DNA of 64,000 nt from the NCBI RefSeq assembly GCF_006402735.1, contig NZ_CP017174.1:933001-997000 (forward strand). Reading direction: 5' to 3'. The position numbers and the translations under genes were made by a program. This document shows, one piece after another, positions 45,502-53,966 of this stretch. Origin of the DNA: Myxococcus xanthus (GTDB lineage: Bacteria > Myxococcota > Myxococcia > Myxococcales > Myxococcaceae). Within the stretch, counting starts at the first letter, position 1; each line of letters opens with the position of its first letter. Below the pieces are notes generated by a model. It was not told where the DNA came from and searched no databases. It saw nothing but the letters and a program-made list of their open reading frames with translations.

Positions 45502-46302
45502 ATGAGCCAGGCGGTCCTCGAAAATAGTCCCACGACGTCCACGCACGACCGCTCGTTGGTCGTGGTGGGCGCCTTTCTGCTCGTGTCGCTGGGGATTCAC
45601 GTCGGCGGCTTCTGGGCGCTGGGTGAGGGCGACTCGCGCTCGCGCCCCGTGCCCAAGCGTCCCGTGGAGATGGTGATGGTGGAGGTGCAGAAGCCGCCCC
45701 CGCCGCCTCCCGAGGCGCCGAAGCCGGAGGAGCCGCCCAAGCCGCCACCCCCCAAGCCCAGGGTGGTGAAGCCGCCGCCGGTGAAGGTGGCCGAGGCCCC
45801 CAAGCCGCTGCCACCACCGCCCGTGGACGCGCCGCCGCCCCCCAACGAGACGCCGCCGCCGTCAGCGAAGCCCGCGCCCCTGGTGGTGGGCCTGTCGATG
45901 TCCTCCACCACCAGCGCTGGAGGTTTCGCGGCGCCCGTGGGCAATACGCTCTACGGAAGGACGGGCCCCACGGCGAAGGCGCCCCAGGAGGTGAAGGCGT
46001 ACAGCGCGCCGAAGTACGCGCCCATCTACCAGGTGGACTCCGAGCCCACGGTGGCCTCCGAGGTGAAGATTCCCTATCCGGAGGAAGCGCGCCGCGCGGG
46101 CGTGGAGGGCACCGTCACGCTCTCCATCACCATCGACCACGAGGGCAAGGTGGTGGCGGTGAAGATTCTCAAGGGGCCCGGCTACGGCCTCAACGAGGCG
46201 GCGAGGGATGCCATCCGCCGCTTCCGCTTCAAGCCCGCCATCAAGGGCGGCGAGCCTGTCTCCACGGAGATGAAATACTCGTACACCTTCCTGCTCGATT
46301 GA
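45502..46302 (+). CDS. TonB-family energy transducer
   Basis: A 266-residue TonB: one N-terminal helix (LVVVGAFLLVSLGIHVGGFW), a long proline-rich periplasmic spacer (about 50-130, with KPPPPPPEAPKP and KPPPPKPRVVKPPP), and a TonB C-terminal domain (KIPYPEEARRAGVEGTVTLS to GLNEAARDAIRRFRFKPAI). It carries the ExbB/ExbD force to outer-membrane receptors. The likely target, a TonB-dependent receptor, is the next gene, 157 bases on. A second receptor-linked TonB-C module sits in that gene itself. Confidence 0.94.
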   Translation: MSQAVLENSPTTSTHDRSLVVVGAFLLVSLGIHVGGFWALGEGDSRSRPVPKRPVEMVMVEVQKPPPPPPEAPKPEEPPKPPPPKPRVVKPPPVKVAEAPKPLPPPPVDAPPPPNETPPPSAKPAPLVVGLSMSSTTSAGGFAAPVGNTLYGRTGPTAKAPQEVKAYSAPKYAPIYQVDSEPTVASEVKIPYPEEARRAGVEGTVTLSITIDHEGKVVAVKILKGPGYGLNEAARDAIRRFRFKPAIKGGEPVSTEMKYSYTFLLD

Positions 46303-46459
46303 TGTCGCCACTCCCGCTGGGAGAGCGGCGGAGCACGGGCGTGCCCGGCATGTCAGGGGTACCCATCCCCACAGGCATTGCCGGGATTCCACCTCGCCAT
46401 CGCTCCGTCTCTCTTTCAGCGGGAGCGGCAACCCCCTCACCCGTATGCTTGGACACGCC

Positions 46460-49207
46460 ATGTCCTCCACCCTGAAAGCCCGAGGCGCGCTTGTCGCGGC
46501 CTCGCTCCTGCTGGCGGCGCCCGTGCTCGCGCAGGCACCCCAGGCCGGTGCGCCACCCACGGACGCGGCCACGCCACCTGCGGCGCAGGCCCAGCCCACC
46601 ATCACCAAGCCTCCCGAACTGGTGCAGCAGGTGGAGGCGCAGTACCCGCCCGAGGCGCTCGCGCAGGGGCTCACCGCGTCCGTGCGGCTCATCATCACCA
46701 TCGCGGATGACGGCTCCGTCGCCGAGGTGTTGCCCACCGAGCCGGTGGGCAATGGCTTCGACGAGGCGGCCATCGCGGCGGTGCGCCAGTTCCGCTTCTC
46801 GCCCGCCGAGGTCGACAGCGTGCCCGCGCCGGTGCAGGTGGAGTACGTCTACCACTTCACCCTCACCGCGCCGGAGCCGGAGGCGGGCGCCGAGGCCGCG
46901 GAGGCCGAGCAGCCCAAGGCCACGCTCACCGGCCAGCTCATCTCCCGCGGCAGCCGTTCGCGCGTGCCCAACGCCACCGTGCGCTGCGGCGACGACCCGG
47001 ACGCGCCCGAGGTGATGTCCGACGAGGACGGCCGCTTCACGCTCGAGGTGCCCGCGGGCACCTGCGAGGTGCGCGTGGTGGCCACGGGCTTCCAGCTCTA
47101 CCAGACGAAGGAGGAGCTGAAGCCGAACGAGACGACGGAGGTGAACTTCTACCTCGCGCCCTCGGGCGGCGGCCTGGAGACGGTGGTGCGCTCCGACCGG
47201 CCGAAGAAGGAGGTGGTGCGCCGCACCATCACCCGCGAGGAGGCGCAGAAGACGCCGGGCTCCTTTGGAGACCCCATCCGCGTCATCCAGTCGCTGCCGG
47301 GCGTGGCGCGCGCGCCCTTCATCTCTGGTGAGCTGCTGGTGCGTGGCTCGAACCCGGGCCAGACGTCGACGATGATGGACGGGGTCCAAATCCCCCTCCT
47401 GTTCCACCTGCTCGGCGGCCCCTCGGTGGTCAACGCCGAGTTCATCGACCAGCTCGACTTCTTCCCGGGCGGTTACGGCAGCCAGTACGGCCGCGCGGTG
47501 GGCGGCATCGTCGAGGTGGGCACGCGCAAGGGCGCCTCGGACACGCTGCATGGCTCGGTGAAGGTGGACCTGCTGGACGCGGGCTTCTTCCTGGAGAGCC
47601 CGATTACGGATGGCATCAGCGTGGCCGCCGCCGCGCGCCGTTCCTACATCGACGCGATTCTGCCCGCCGTCCTGCCGGAATCGGAGGGGGGCACGCTCTC
47701 CGTGGTGCCGCGCTACTGGGACTACCAGTTGCGCGTGGACTTCGGCGCGAAGCGGGGCTCGCCCAACGACGACACGACCGTGGCCGCCGGGGGCGCGCGC
47801 AGCTCCGGCTACATCATGGCCTTCGGCAGTGATGACCAGCTCCGCGTGGTGTCCACCGGCCCCAAGACGGAGCGGGACCTGGAGCTGGACACGCGCATGA
47901 ACTTCCACCGGGTGAAGGGCGACTGGACCTACCGCAAGGGCGCGATGTGGTCCGTGTTCACGCCCTTCGTCGGCATGGACCGCAACGATATCGACTTCGG
48001 GCTCGCGCGGCAGGAAGGCAAGACGTACACGCTGGGCGCCCGCGAGGTGCTGGGCATCGAGCTGTCCTCCGCGCTCACCCTCCGCACGGGTCTGGACATC
48101 GTCTTCGAGCACGAGCGCTATGACGTGTCCTTCCCCGCGCCGGGCGGCATCGAGTACGTGCCCTTCCCCGGGGCCGAGCCGGTGGGCCAGCAGTTGGAGG
48201 AGCAGATTGCCCTGAACGCCTTCGACGGCGCGCTCTTCCTGGAAGCGGACTTGTTGGTGGGGCGCTTCACCTTCACGCCGGGCGTGCGCGGCAACCTCCA
48301 GTCGGTGGGCAACACGCGGAACCTGGCGCTGGACCCCCGGCTGTGGGTCCGCTACGCGGCCACCTCGCGCACCAACCTCAAGGGCTCGTTGGGCCTCTAC
48401 AGCCAGCCGCCGGAGACGTTCCGCTTCATCTCCTTGCCCTACGGTAACCCGGACCTCGCCTACCAACGCGCGTTCCAGAGCAGCCTGGGCGTGGAGCACC
48501 GCATCACCGACGTGCTCAACGTGGACGTCACCGGCTTCTTCAACCGCCGCTTCAACAACATCGTGTCGCCCGGCCAGCTCGTCACCAACGAGGGCGGCGG
48601 CGTCTTCACGCTGCCGTACTCCAACGACGGCATCGGCCGCGCGTATGGCGTGGAGGTGATGCTGAAGAAGGAGCGCGCCTCCGCGACGGACAAGTGGTCC
48701 GGCTGGCTCTCGTACACCTTCAGCCGCGCGGAGGACGGGCGCACGGGGCCGCTACCCCAGGGCGGAGGGACCTTCGGTGGCGGCAGCGTGCCGGACGACT
48801 CCACCTATGGCCTCAGCCCCTGGGACCAGACGCACATCCTCACGCTGGTGGCGAGCTATGTGCTGGGCGACGGCTGGGAGCTGGGCGGCCGCTTCCGCTA
48901 CACCAGCGGCCGGCCCATGACGCCGCTGGCGAGCGGCTATGACGTCTACGACGCGGACCGCAACCGCTACAACGCGACGTTCGGTCCCTACTTCTCCGAC
49001 CGCACGGGCGGCTTCCACCAACTGGACGTGCGCGTGGACAAGAGCTGGCGGTTCCAGAGTTGGACGCTCACGGCCTATCTGGACGTGCAGAACCTCTACA
49101 ACGCGAAGAACGTCGAGTTCGTCTTCAACGACTACCGGTTCCGTCGGGAGTACGAGGTGCCGGGCATCCCCATCCTCCCCGTGGTGGGTGTGAAAGGAAG
49201 CTTCTGA
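46460..49207 (+). CDS. TonB-dependent receptor with an N-terminal TonB-C-like domain
   Basis: An outer-membrane receptor of about 915 residues with a signal peptide ending near LAQ. Order: a TonB-C-like domain (QVEAQYPPEALAQGLTASVR to FDEAAIAAVRQFRFSPAEV), a carboxypeptidase-regulatory-like beta domain (ATLTGQLISRGSRSRVPNAT), a plug domain (PGSFGDPIRVIQSLPGVARA, ELLVRGSNPGQTS), and a barrel of about 600 residues ending in phenylalanine (VVGVKGSF), as needed for barrel assembly. A TonB-C fold attached to the receptor itself is unusual. Start 46460 (MSSTLKARG) was chosen to shorten the leader; an ATG at 46445 is also in frame. The ligand is unknown; a lipoprotein gene follows two bases on. Confidence 0.9.
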   Translation: MSSTLKARGALVAASLLLAAPVLAQAPQAGAPPTDAATPPAAQAQPTITKPPELVQQVEAQYPPEALAQGLTASVRLIITIADDGSVAEVLPTEPVGNGFDEAAIAAVRQFRFSPAEVDSVPAPVQVEYVYHFTLTAPEPEAGAEAAEAEQPKATLTGQLISRGSRSRVPNATVRCGDDPDAPEVMSDEDGRFTLEVPAGTCEVRVVATGFQLYQTKEELKPNETTEVNFYLAPSGGGLETVVRSDRPKKEVVRRTITREEAQKTPGSFGDPIRVIQSLPGVARAPFISGELLVRGSNPGQTSTMMDGVQIPLLFHLLGGPSVVNAEFIDQLDFFPGGYGSQYGRAVGGIVEVGTRKGASDTLHGSVKVDLLDAGFFLESPITDGISVAAAARRSYIDAILPAVLPESEGGTLSVVPRYWDYQLRVDFGAKRGSPNDDTTVAAGGARSSGYIMAFGSDDQLRVVSTGPKTERDLELDTRMNFHRVKGDWTYRKGAMWSVFTPFVGMDRNDIDFGLARQEGKTYTLGAREVLGIELSSALTLRTGLDIVFEHERYDVSFPAPGGIEYVPFPGAEPVGQQLEEQIALNAFDGALFLEADLLVGRFTFTPGVRGNLQSVGNTRNLALDPRLWVRYAATSRTNLKGSLGLYSQPPETFRFISLPYGNPDLAYQRAFQSSLGVEHRITDVLNVDVTGFFNRRFNNIVSPGQLVTNEGGGVFTLPYSNDGIGRAYGVEVMLKKERASATDKWSGWLSYTFSRAEDGRTGPLPQGGGTFGGGSVPDDSTYGLSPWDQTHILTLVASYVLGDGWELGGRFRYTSGRPMTPLASGYDVYDADRNRYNATFGPYFSDRTGGFHQLDVRVDKSWRFQSWTLTAYLDVQNLYNAKNVEFVFNDYRFRREYEVPGIPILPVVGVKGSF

Positions 49208-49208
49208 G

Positions 49209-50129
49209 ATGAAGACCCTGCTCGAGTATGGCGGCCTGTTGCTGCTGCTGGGAGCCACCGCGTGTGTCGACGTCGAGGACCAGCCTTCGCGCGTCCACGA
49301 CTTCCGTGTGCTCGGCCTCGCCACGGAGCCGCCGGAGTTCATGGCGTCTGCTTGTGAGCTCACCCCAGCGACGCTGGATGAACTCTCCGAGCCCGTGACA
49401 TACCGCGCGCTGCTGGTGGACCCGGCGGGCGAGGGCCGTCCCATCCAGTACACGTTGTGGGCGTGCGCGGACCCCGAGGACCGGACGTGCGCGAACGAAT
49501 CCAACCGCGTGCTGCTCGCGGAGGGCACCACCGCGCCCGGTGAGCTCACGCTCAGCATCCGCCCGGGCGCCGCTACGCTGGCCGAGGACACGCCGCTGCT
49601 CGAGCGGGTGCAGGAGCTGGACCCCTACCTGGGGCTGGGCGGCCTGCGCATGCCGCTGGTCCTCTTCACGCAGGCGGGGGAGGAGCGGGTGTATGCGCAG
49701 AAGCTGATGGTCTTCTGGTGCCCGGTGGTGGAGGGCATGCGGGCCAACGTGCAGCCGGTGATTCCGGGCCTGCGCGTGGACGACGTGGCCTGGGCCGAGG
49801 CGGCGCCACTGGAGCTGCGGGGCGCCGGGCCCTTCGTGGTGACGGCCGAGGACGTGGCGGCCTTGCAGGAGACGTACGTGGTGCCCGGGCTCCGGCTGGA
49901 GGCGGTGACGCTGCGGGAGAGCTGGGGGATTTCGTGGCACGCGACGCTGGGCGAGTTCTCGCCGCAGGAGACGGGCGGCTCGTCCTTCGGCGGGCAGGAG
50001 GGCCGGCACCGCACGGAGTGGGAGCCGCCGGAGGGCGCGCAGGCGCAAGAGGTGACGTTCTGGGCGGTGGTGCGGGACGGCCGGGGCGGCAGTTCCTGGT
50101 TGGTGCGGCGGGCGCTCTGGAGTCCGTGA
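49209..50129 (+). CDS. Surface lipoprotein paired with the TonB-dependent receptor
   Basis: A 306-residue lipoprotein with lipobox LGATAC (Cys19). The mature part is beta-rich with six or more cysteines (ASACELTP, LWACADPEDRTCAN, FWCPVV). It starts one base after the receptor stop, so the two are co-translated. In TonB-dependent uptake systems a lipoprotein next to a receptor often captures the ligand and lids the barrel, as in SusD pairs, although this one is not of the SusD fold. I infer a binding partner of the receptor. The family is not recognised. Confidence 0.8.
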   Translation: MKTLLEYGGLLLLLGATACVDVEDQPSRVHDFRVLGLATEPPEFMASACELTPATLDELSEPVTYRALLVDPAGEGRPIQYTLWACADPEDRTCANESNRVLLAEGTTAPGELTLSIRPGAATLAEDTPLLERVQELDPYLGLGGLRMPLVLFTQAGEERVYAQKLMVFWCPVVEGMRANVQPVIPGLRVDDVAWAEAAPLELRGAGPFVVTAEDVAALQETYVVPGLRLEAVTLRESWGISWHATLGEFSPQETGGSSFGGQEGRHRTEWEPPEGAQAQEVTFWAVVRDGRGGSSWLVRRALWSP

Positions 50130-50218
50130 GCCGGGCTCGCGCGCCGGCCTTCAGTCGAGATATGCCGAGGGGACTCGCTTGAGGCCGGGCCGGGCCTGAC
50201 GCGTGGGGTGGAACGCGG

Positions 50219-52402
50219 ATGATGAGACGCACCACTGCTGGGGAATGGGGCCGCCGGTGCGGTCTGCTGGCCGCCGCCTGCCTGGGCGTGTGGGCCACGG
50301 TGTCCGCCGCGGCCACGCCGCCCCCGGCGGAAGAGCCCCCGGTGACGCTGCGCCGCTTCGCGCTGCTCGTGGGCTCCAGCGAGGGCGGTGAGGGACGCGA
50401 GCGGCTGCGCTACGCGGGCTCGGATGCGCTGGCCATGTCCCGCGTGCTGGGGGAGCTGGGCGGCGTGGCGGTGGCGGACCGCGTGCTGCTGCTGGAGGCG
50501 GACCGGAAGGGCCTGCTGGGCGCGCTGGAGCGGATGCGGGTGCTGGTGGAAGCCGCGGCCGCTGACGGCGTTCGCAGCGAGCTGGTGCTCTACTACTCGG
50601 GCCACTCGGACGCGGAGGGGTTGCTGCCGCGCGGTGAGCGGCTGACCTACGCGGCGCTGAAGCAGGGGCTGGGCGCGGTGCCCGTGGACGTGCGCATCGC
50701 GATTCTGGACTCGTGCGGCTCCGGCGCGGTGACGCGCTTCAAGGGTGGGGTGCACCGGCCGGGCTTCCTCATGGACGCGGCGTCGCAGGTGCGGGGCCAC
50801 GCGTACCTCGCCTCCAGCTCCGCGGATGAAGTGGCGCAGGAGTCGGACACCATTGGCGCGTCCTTCTTCACGCACTTCCTGGTGACGGGCCTGCGCGGCG
50901 CGGCGGACGCCAGCGGCGACGGCCGCGTCACCCTGCACGAGGCCTACCAGTTCGCCTTCCATGAAACGCTGGCGCGCACGGAGCGAACGCAGGGCGGTCC
51001 GCAGCACGCGGCCTATGACATCCAACTGGCGGGCAGCGGCGACCTGGTGCTGACGGACCTGCGCACCTCGCGCGTGCGGCTCACGGTGGCGGAGGACGTG
51101 CAGGGCCGCCTCTTCGTGCGCGACTGGGGCAACCAGCTGGTCGCGGAGCTGCAGAAGCCCGCGGGCCGGCGCCTGGCGCTGGGGCTGGAGGCGGGGCGCT
51201 ATCAGGTCGTGCTGGAGCGGCCCTCGCAGCGGCTCGAGGCGGAGTTGACGGTGTCGCCGAAGGGAGGCTCGGAGCTGCGCGCCGAGCACTTCGTTCCCAT
51301 GACACTCACCCGCACGGCGGCCCGAGGCGGGACGGACATGCGGGCCGAGGCCCTGTCCACCGGTGAGCCGGTGGTCCTCGGTGACATGCCCTCCGTGCCC
51401 TTCAACCTGTCACTGGTGCCGCCGCTGGCCACCACCGCGCTGTGGGGAGGCGGCGGGCGCAACCATCTGGCGCTGGGCGCGTTGGGCGTGCGCTCGATGC
51501 AGCTTCAGGGGTTGGGCGTGGCCGTCGGCGTGGGGTGGGTGGATGGGACGGTGGAGGGGTTCCAGGTGTCGGGCGTCGCGAACGTGGCGGGCGGGGAGAT
51601 TTTCGGTCTCCAGACGGCGTTCGGCGGCAACCTCGCCTTCGGTGGCGGGACGGGCGGGCAGGTGTCCGCCGTCTTCAACATGGCCGAGCGGGACTTCACG
51701 GGCTTCCAGGTGAGCACCACGGCGAACCGCGCGGCGGCGCGCCTTCGTGGCGTGCAGGCGGCCGTGGGCATCAACCTGGCGGAGCGGCTCGCGGGCGCGC
51801 AGGTGGGCCTCATCAACATCTCCGGGGACGTCGCGGGCGCGCAGGTGGGCCTCATCAACGTGGCGGCCGAGGTGCGCGGCGTGCAGCTGGGGTTCATCAA
51901 CATCGCGGATGACGTGTCGGTGCCCATCGGCTTCTTGAGCATCGTGCGCAAGGGGCGCTTCGTGCTGGAGCTCTCCGCCGACGACGTCATGCCCCTGTCG
52001 GTGGGCATCAAGTATGGGAGCCGGACAGTCTACGTGCTGGCCACCACGGGCGTGGGGATTGGCGAGGACTCGCTGCGGACCTTCCTCAACATGGGTCTGG
52101 GCGTGCACGTCCCGCTGGATGCCGCGGACCGCTACTCGCTGGACGTGGACCTGTCGTACGGCAGCTGGCAGCCGAACTTCTATGGCTCGGGGCCCAAGAA
52201 CACGCTGTTCCGGATGCGCGCCACGCTGGGGTGGGAACTCAAGCGGCGCTTCGCGCTCTTCGGCGGCGTGTCCCTCAACGCGTATGACCCTTCGTCTCAG
52301 GACGAGGACCGCAACGTGAGCTGGCTGCCGCAGTGGAAGTTGGGGCGCGGCCCCGGCGGCGTCCGGATGTGGCCCGGCCTGCTGCTGGGCGTTCGCATCT
52401 GA
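50219..52402 (+). CDS. Caspase-like (C14) peptidase fused to surface repeats and a beta-rich C-terminus
   Basis: A 727-residue exported protein: signal peptide (GLLAAACLGVWATVSAAA), then a caspase-fold peptidase at about 45-270 with catalytic His129 (LYYSGHSD) and Cys166 (ILDSCGSG). A beta linker region follows (residues 280-400), then glycine-rich repeats (GAQVGLINISGDVA, GAQVGLINVAAEVR, GVQLGFINIADDVS) like those of LA_2272-type surface proteins. A beta-strand-rich C-terminus ending LLLGVRI looks like a membrane-barrel part. This joins a caspase domain, normally cytoplasmic or periplasmic, to outer-membrane-type repeats. Caspase proteins of bacteria cut after arginine or lysine; the target is unknown. 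It is transcribed alone, 89 bases after the lipoprotein. Confidence 0.85.
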   Translation: MMRRTTAGEWGRRCGLLAAACLGVWATVSAAATPPPAEEPPVTLRRFALLVGSSEGGEGRERLRYAGSDALAMSRVLGELGGVAVADRVLLLEADRKGLLGALERMRVLVEAAAADGVRSELVLYYSGHSDAEGLLPRGERLTYAALKQGLGAVPVDVRIAILDSCGSGAVTRFKGGVHRPGFLMDAASQVRGHAYLASSSADEVAQESDTIGASFFTHFLVTGLRGAADASGDGRVTLHEAYQFAFHETLARTERTQGGPQHAAYDIQLAGSGDLVLTDLRTSRVRLTVAEDVQGRLFVRDWGNQLVAELQKPAGRRLALGLEAGRYQVVLERPSQRLEAELTVSPKGGSELRAEHFVPMTLTRTAARGGTDMRAEALSTGEPVVLGDMPSVPFNLSLVPPLATTALWGGGGRNHLALGALGVRSMQLQGLGVAVGVGWVDGTVEGFQVSGVANVAGGEIFGLQTAFGGNLAFGGGTGGQVSAVFNMAERDFTGFQVSTTANRAAARLRGVQAAVGINLAERLAGAQVGLINISGDVAGAQVGLINVAAEVRGVQLGFINIADDVSVPIGFLSIVRKGRFVLELSADDVMPLSVGIKYGSRTVYVLATTGVGIGEDSLRTFLNMGLGVHVPLDAADRYSLDVDLSYGSWQPNFYGSGPKNTLFRMRATLGWELKRRFALFGGVSLNAYDPSSQDEDRNVSWLPQWKLGRGPGGVRMWPGLLLGVRI
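51791..51859 (+). repeat. Exact 27-base repeat in the caspase gene
   Basis: The 27-base block starting GCGGGCGCGCAGGTGGGC at 51791-51817 recurs identically at 51833-51859, a 42-base (14-residue) period. It encodes AGAQVGLIN. Diverged copies lie on both sides, so the repeat region has expanded by 14-residue units. Confidence 0.75.
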
Positions 52403-52410
52403 CTCGAATT

Positions 52411-52515
52411 CCCAGCCGCGAGGCCTGCGACATCGGCGGCCCGCCCATTCTGGATGTCGGCGCCAGCTACGCCATCGACACGCGCGGCTGGCGCATCCTC
52501 CAGGTTCAGCAGTAG
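52411..52515 (+). pseudogene. Possible C-terminal remnant of a lost gene
   Basis: The 35-codon stretch PSREACDIGGPPILDVGASY and its continuation to a TAG at 52513 reads like the end of a real protein, with balanced composition and aromatic residues, but it has no start codon of its own; the upstream bases are the end of the caspase gene in another frame. It may be a leftover of a deleted gene or chance coding. Confidence 0.3.
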
Positions 52516-52516
52516 C

Positions 52517-53290
52517 TCAGCGCAGCCACGCCAACACCGCTTGCGGCGCGTCCACGTGGACGAAGTGCCCGGCCTCCGGCAGCGTCTCCACCGGGCAGCC
52601 CGCGGCCACCAGGCGCTCCGCGTCCGCGTCACTCACGTACTTCGAGCGGCCACCCCGAAGGCACCGCGTCGGTGGGCCCTCCTTGCGCTCCACCGCCGCC
52701 CACAGGTCCGTGTCATTCACGCGCGAGTGCAGGTCCGCCAGCCCCTGCCGGTCGAAGCGCCAGCGCACGCCGCGCTCCTCGGTCACCAGGTTCATCAGCA
52801 GCCAGTCCGCCAGCGGCTCCGACAATTCGCGGCCCGTGAGCTCCGCGCGCATCGTCCGGCGATTCTCCGCCTGGGACGGGGCCTGGAGCAGGATGCCCAG
52901 CACCTTGCCACTCTCCGACAAGTCTCCCGGGACGGGCCCCGGGGCGATGTCCAGCAGCGACACACTCCGGACGGCCTCCGGGACATTGAGGCTCGCCGCG
53001 AGCGTCACCCTCCCTCCCAGCGAATGCCCCACCCAGTCGAACGGACCCTGGAACCCCTGCGCACGCGCCGTGTCCACCACGTCCCGGGCCATGCTGTAGA
53101 GGTCCGAGTTCGCCGGCAGGGCAGGGGACGTCCCATGCCCGGTGAGGTCCGGCAGGAGGATGCGCCGGCTCGGGTCCGCCGCGCTCCACGCCGTCGCCAG
53201 CGAGCGCAGATTGCGCCCCGTGCCCAGGAAGCCGTGCAGCATCACCGTGGGCACATCGCCCTCACCCACCAGGAAACTCTCGAGGACCAT
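52517..53290 (-). CDS. Alpha/beta hydrolase, 257 aa
   Basis: A standard alpha/beta hydrolase. The oxyanion HG is at 19-20 (VMLHGFLGTG), the nucleophile is Ser90 in GHSLGG, and the catalytic histidine is His242 in PEAGHFVHVDAP. The lid region is short, as in small-molecule esterases of the YbfF type. There is no signal peptide, so it is cytoplasmic. The substrate cannot be read from sequence. The start MVLESFLVGEG is the first in the frame, and the stop is only 1 base past the possible remnant described above. Confidence 0.92.
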   Translation of the reverse strand: MVLESFLVGEGDVPTVMLHGFLGTGRNLRSLATAWSAADPSRRILLPDLTGHGTSPALPANSDLYSMARDVVDTARAQGFQGPFDWVGHSLGGRVTLAASLNVPEAVRSVSLLDIAPGPVPGDLSESGKVLGILLQAPSQAENRRTMRAELTGRELSEPLADWLLMNLVTEERGVRWRFDRQGLADLHSRVNDTDLWAAVERKEGPPTRCLRGGRSKYVSDADAERLVAAGCPVETLPEAGHFVHVDAPQAVLAWLR

Positions 53291-53385
53291 GCGCTTCGTG
53301 CCTTTCTCTCCACCCCGTTCGCCTTGACGCGGGGCGGGCCGTGCCGCTTCATACCTTGAACGCCCCGCCTGATGAGGTCTTCCGC

Positions 53386-53961
53386 GTGCCTACCGTTTCC
53401 TTGCTGCTCTTCGTGCTCGCCTCCGCTCCCGCGAACACGGCCCCCGTGGACCCGAAGGCCGCTGTCACCGCCGTGCTGGATGACTGGCACCAGGCCGCCG
53501 CCGCCGCGGACGAGGCGCGCTACTTCGGCCACTTCACCGACGACGCGGTGTACCTGGGCACCGACGCGACCGAGCGTTGGACCCGTGACGAATTCCACGC
53601 CTGGGCGAAGCCGTACTTCTCCAAGGGCAAGGCCTGGAACTTCAAGGCGACGTCACGCCACATCTTCTTCTCGAAGGATGGCGCGGTGGCCTGGTTCGAC
53701 GAGGCGTTGGACACGCCCAACCTGGGCCCCAGCCGCGGCAGCGGCGTGCTGGTGAAGGACGCCGACACCTGGAAGATTGCCCAGTACAACCTCTCCATCC
53801 CCATCCCCAACGACGTGCTGCCGGAGGTGAAGCGGCGCATCGAGCGGCACCTGGTGCGGAGCCAGAAGCCGCCGAAGTCGACCACCGGCAGGCCGCCGGC
53901 GAAGGTGCCCGCGCCGCAGACGCCCCCCATCAAGGAGAGGGCGCCCGCTCAGGCGAACTAA
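53386..53961 (+). CDS. Exported SnoaL/NTF2-like protein, 191 aa
   Basis: A GTG start at 53386 with GAGG eight bases upstream gives a clean signal peptide (VPTVSLLLFVLASAPANTA). The mature region (VTAVLDDWHQAAAAADEARY to DTWKIAQYNLSIPIPN) is the cone-shaped SnoaL/NTF2 fold (DUF4440-like), with the family pattern of FTDDAVYLGTDATERW. The last 40 residues are a proline/lysine-rich tail. Such domains bind small hydrophobic ligands. The frame upstream to 53341 contains an in-frame GTG, but the leader would be longer. It converges with the erythromycin-esterase gene. Confidence 0.85.
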   Translation: MPTVSLLLFVLASAPANTAPVDPKAAVTAVLDDWHQAAAAADEARYFGHFTDDAVYLGTDATERWTRDEFHAWAKPYFSKGKAWNFKATSRHIFFSKDGAVAWFDEALDTPNLGPSRGSGVLVKDADTWKIAQYNLSIPIPNDVLPEVKRRIERHLVRSQKPPKSTTGRPPAKVPAPQTPPIKERAPAQAN

Positions 53962-53966
53962 CCTCC

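Noticed and set aside
46241-48499. A 752-codon minus-strand frame across the TonB-dependent receptor
   Set aside because: Composition is His/Arg/Gly-heavy, no motif is visible, and the plus-strand receptor explains the codon pattern.
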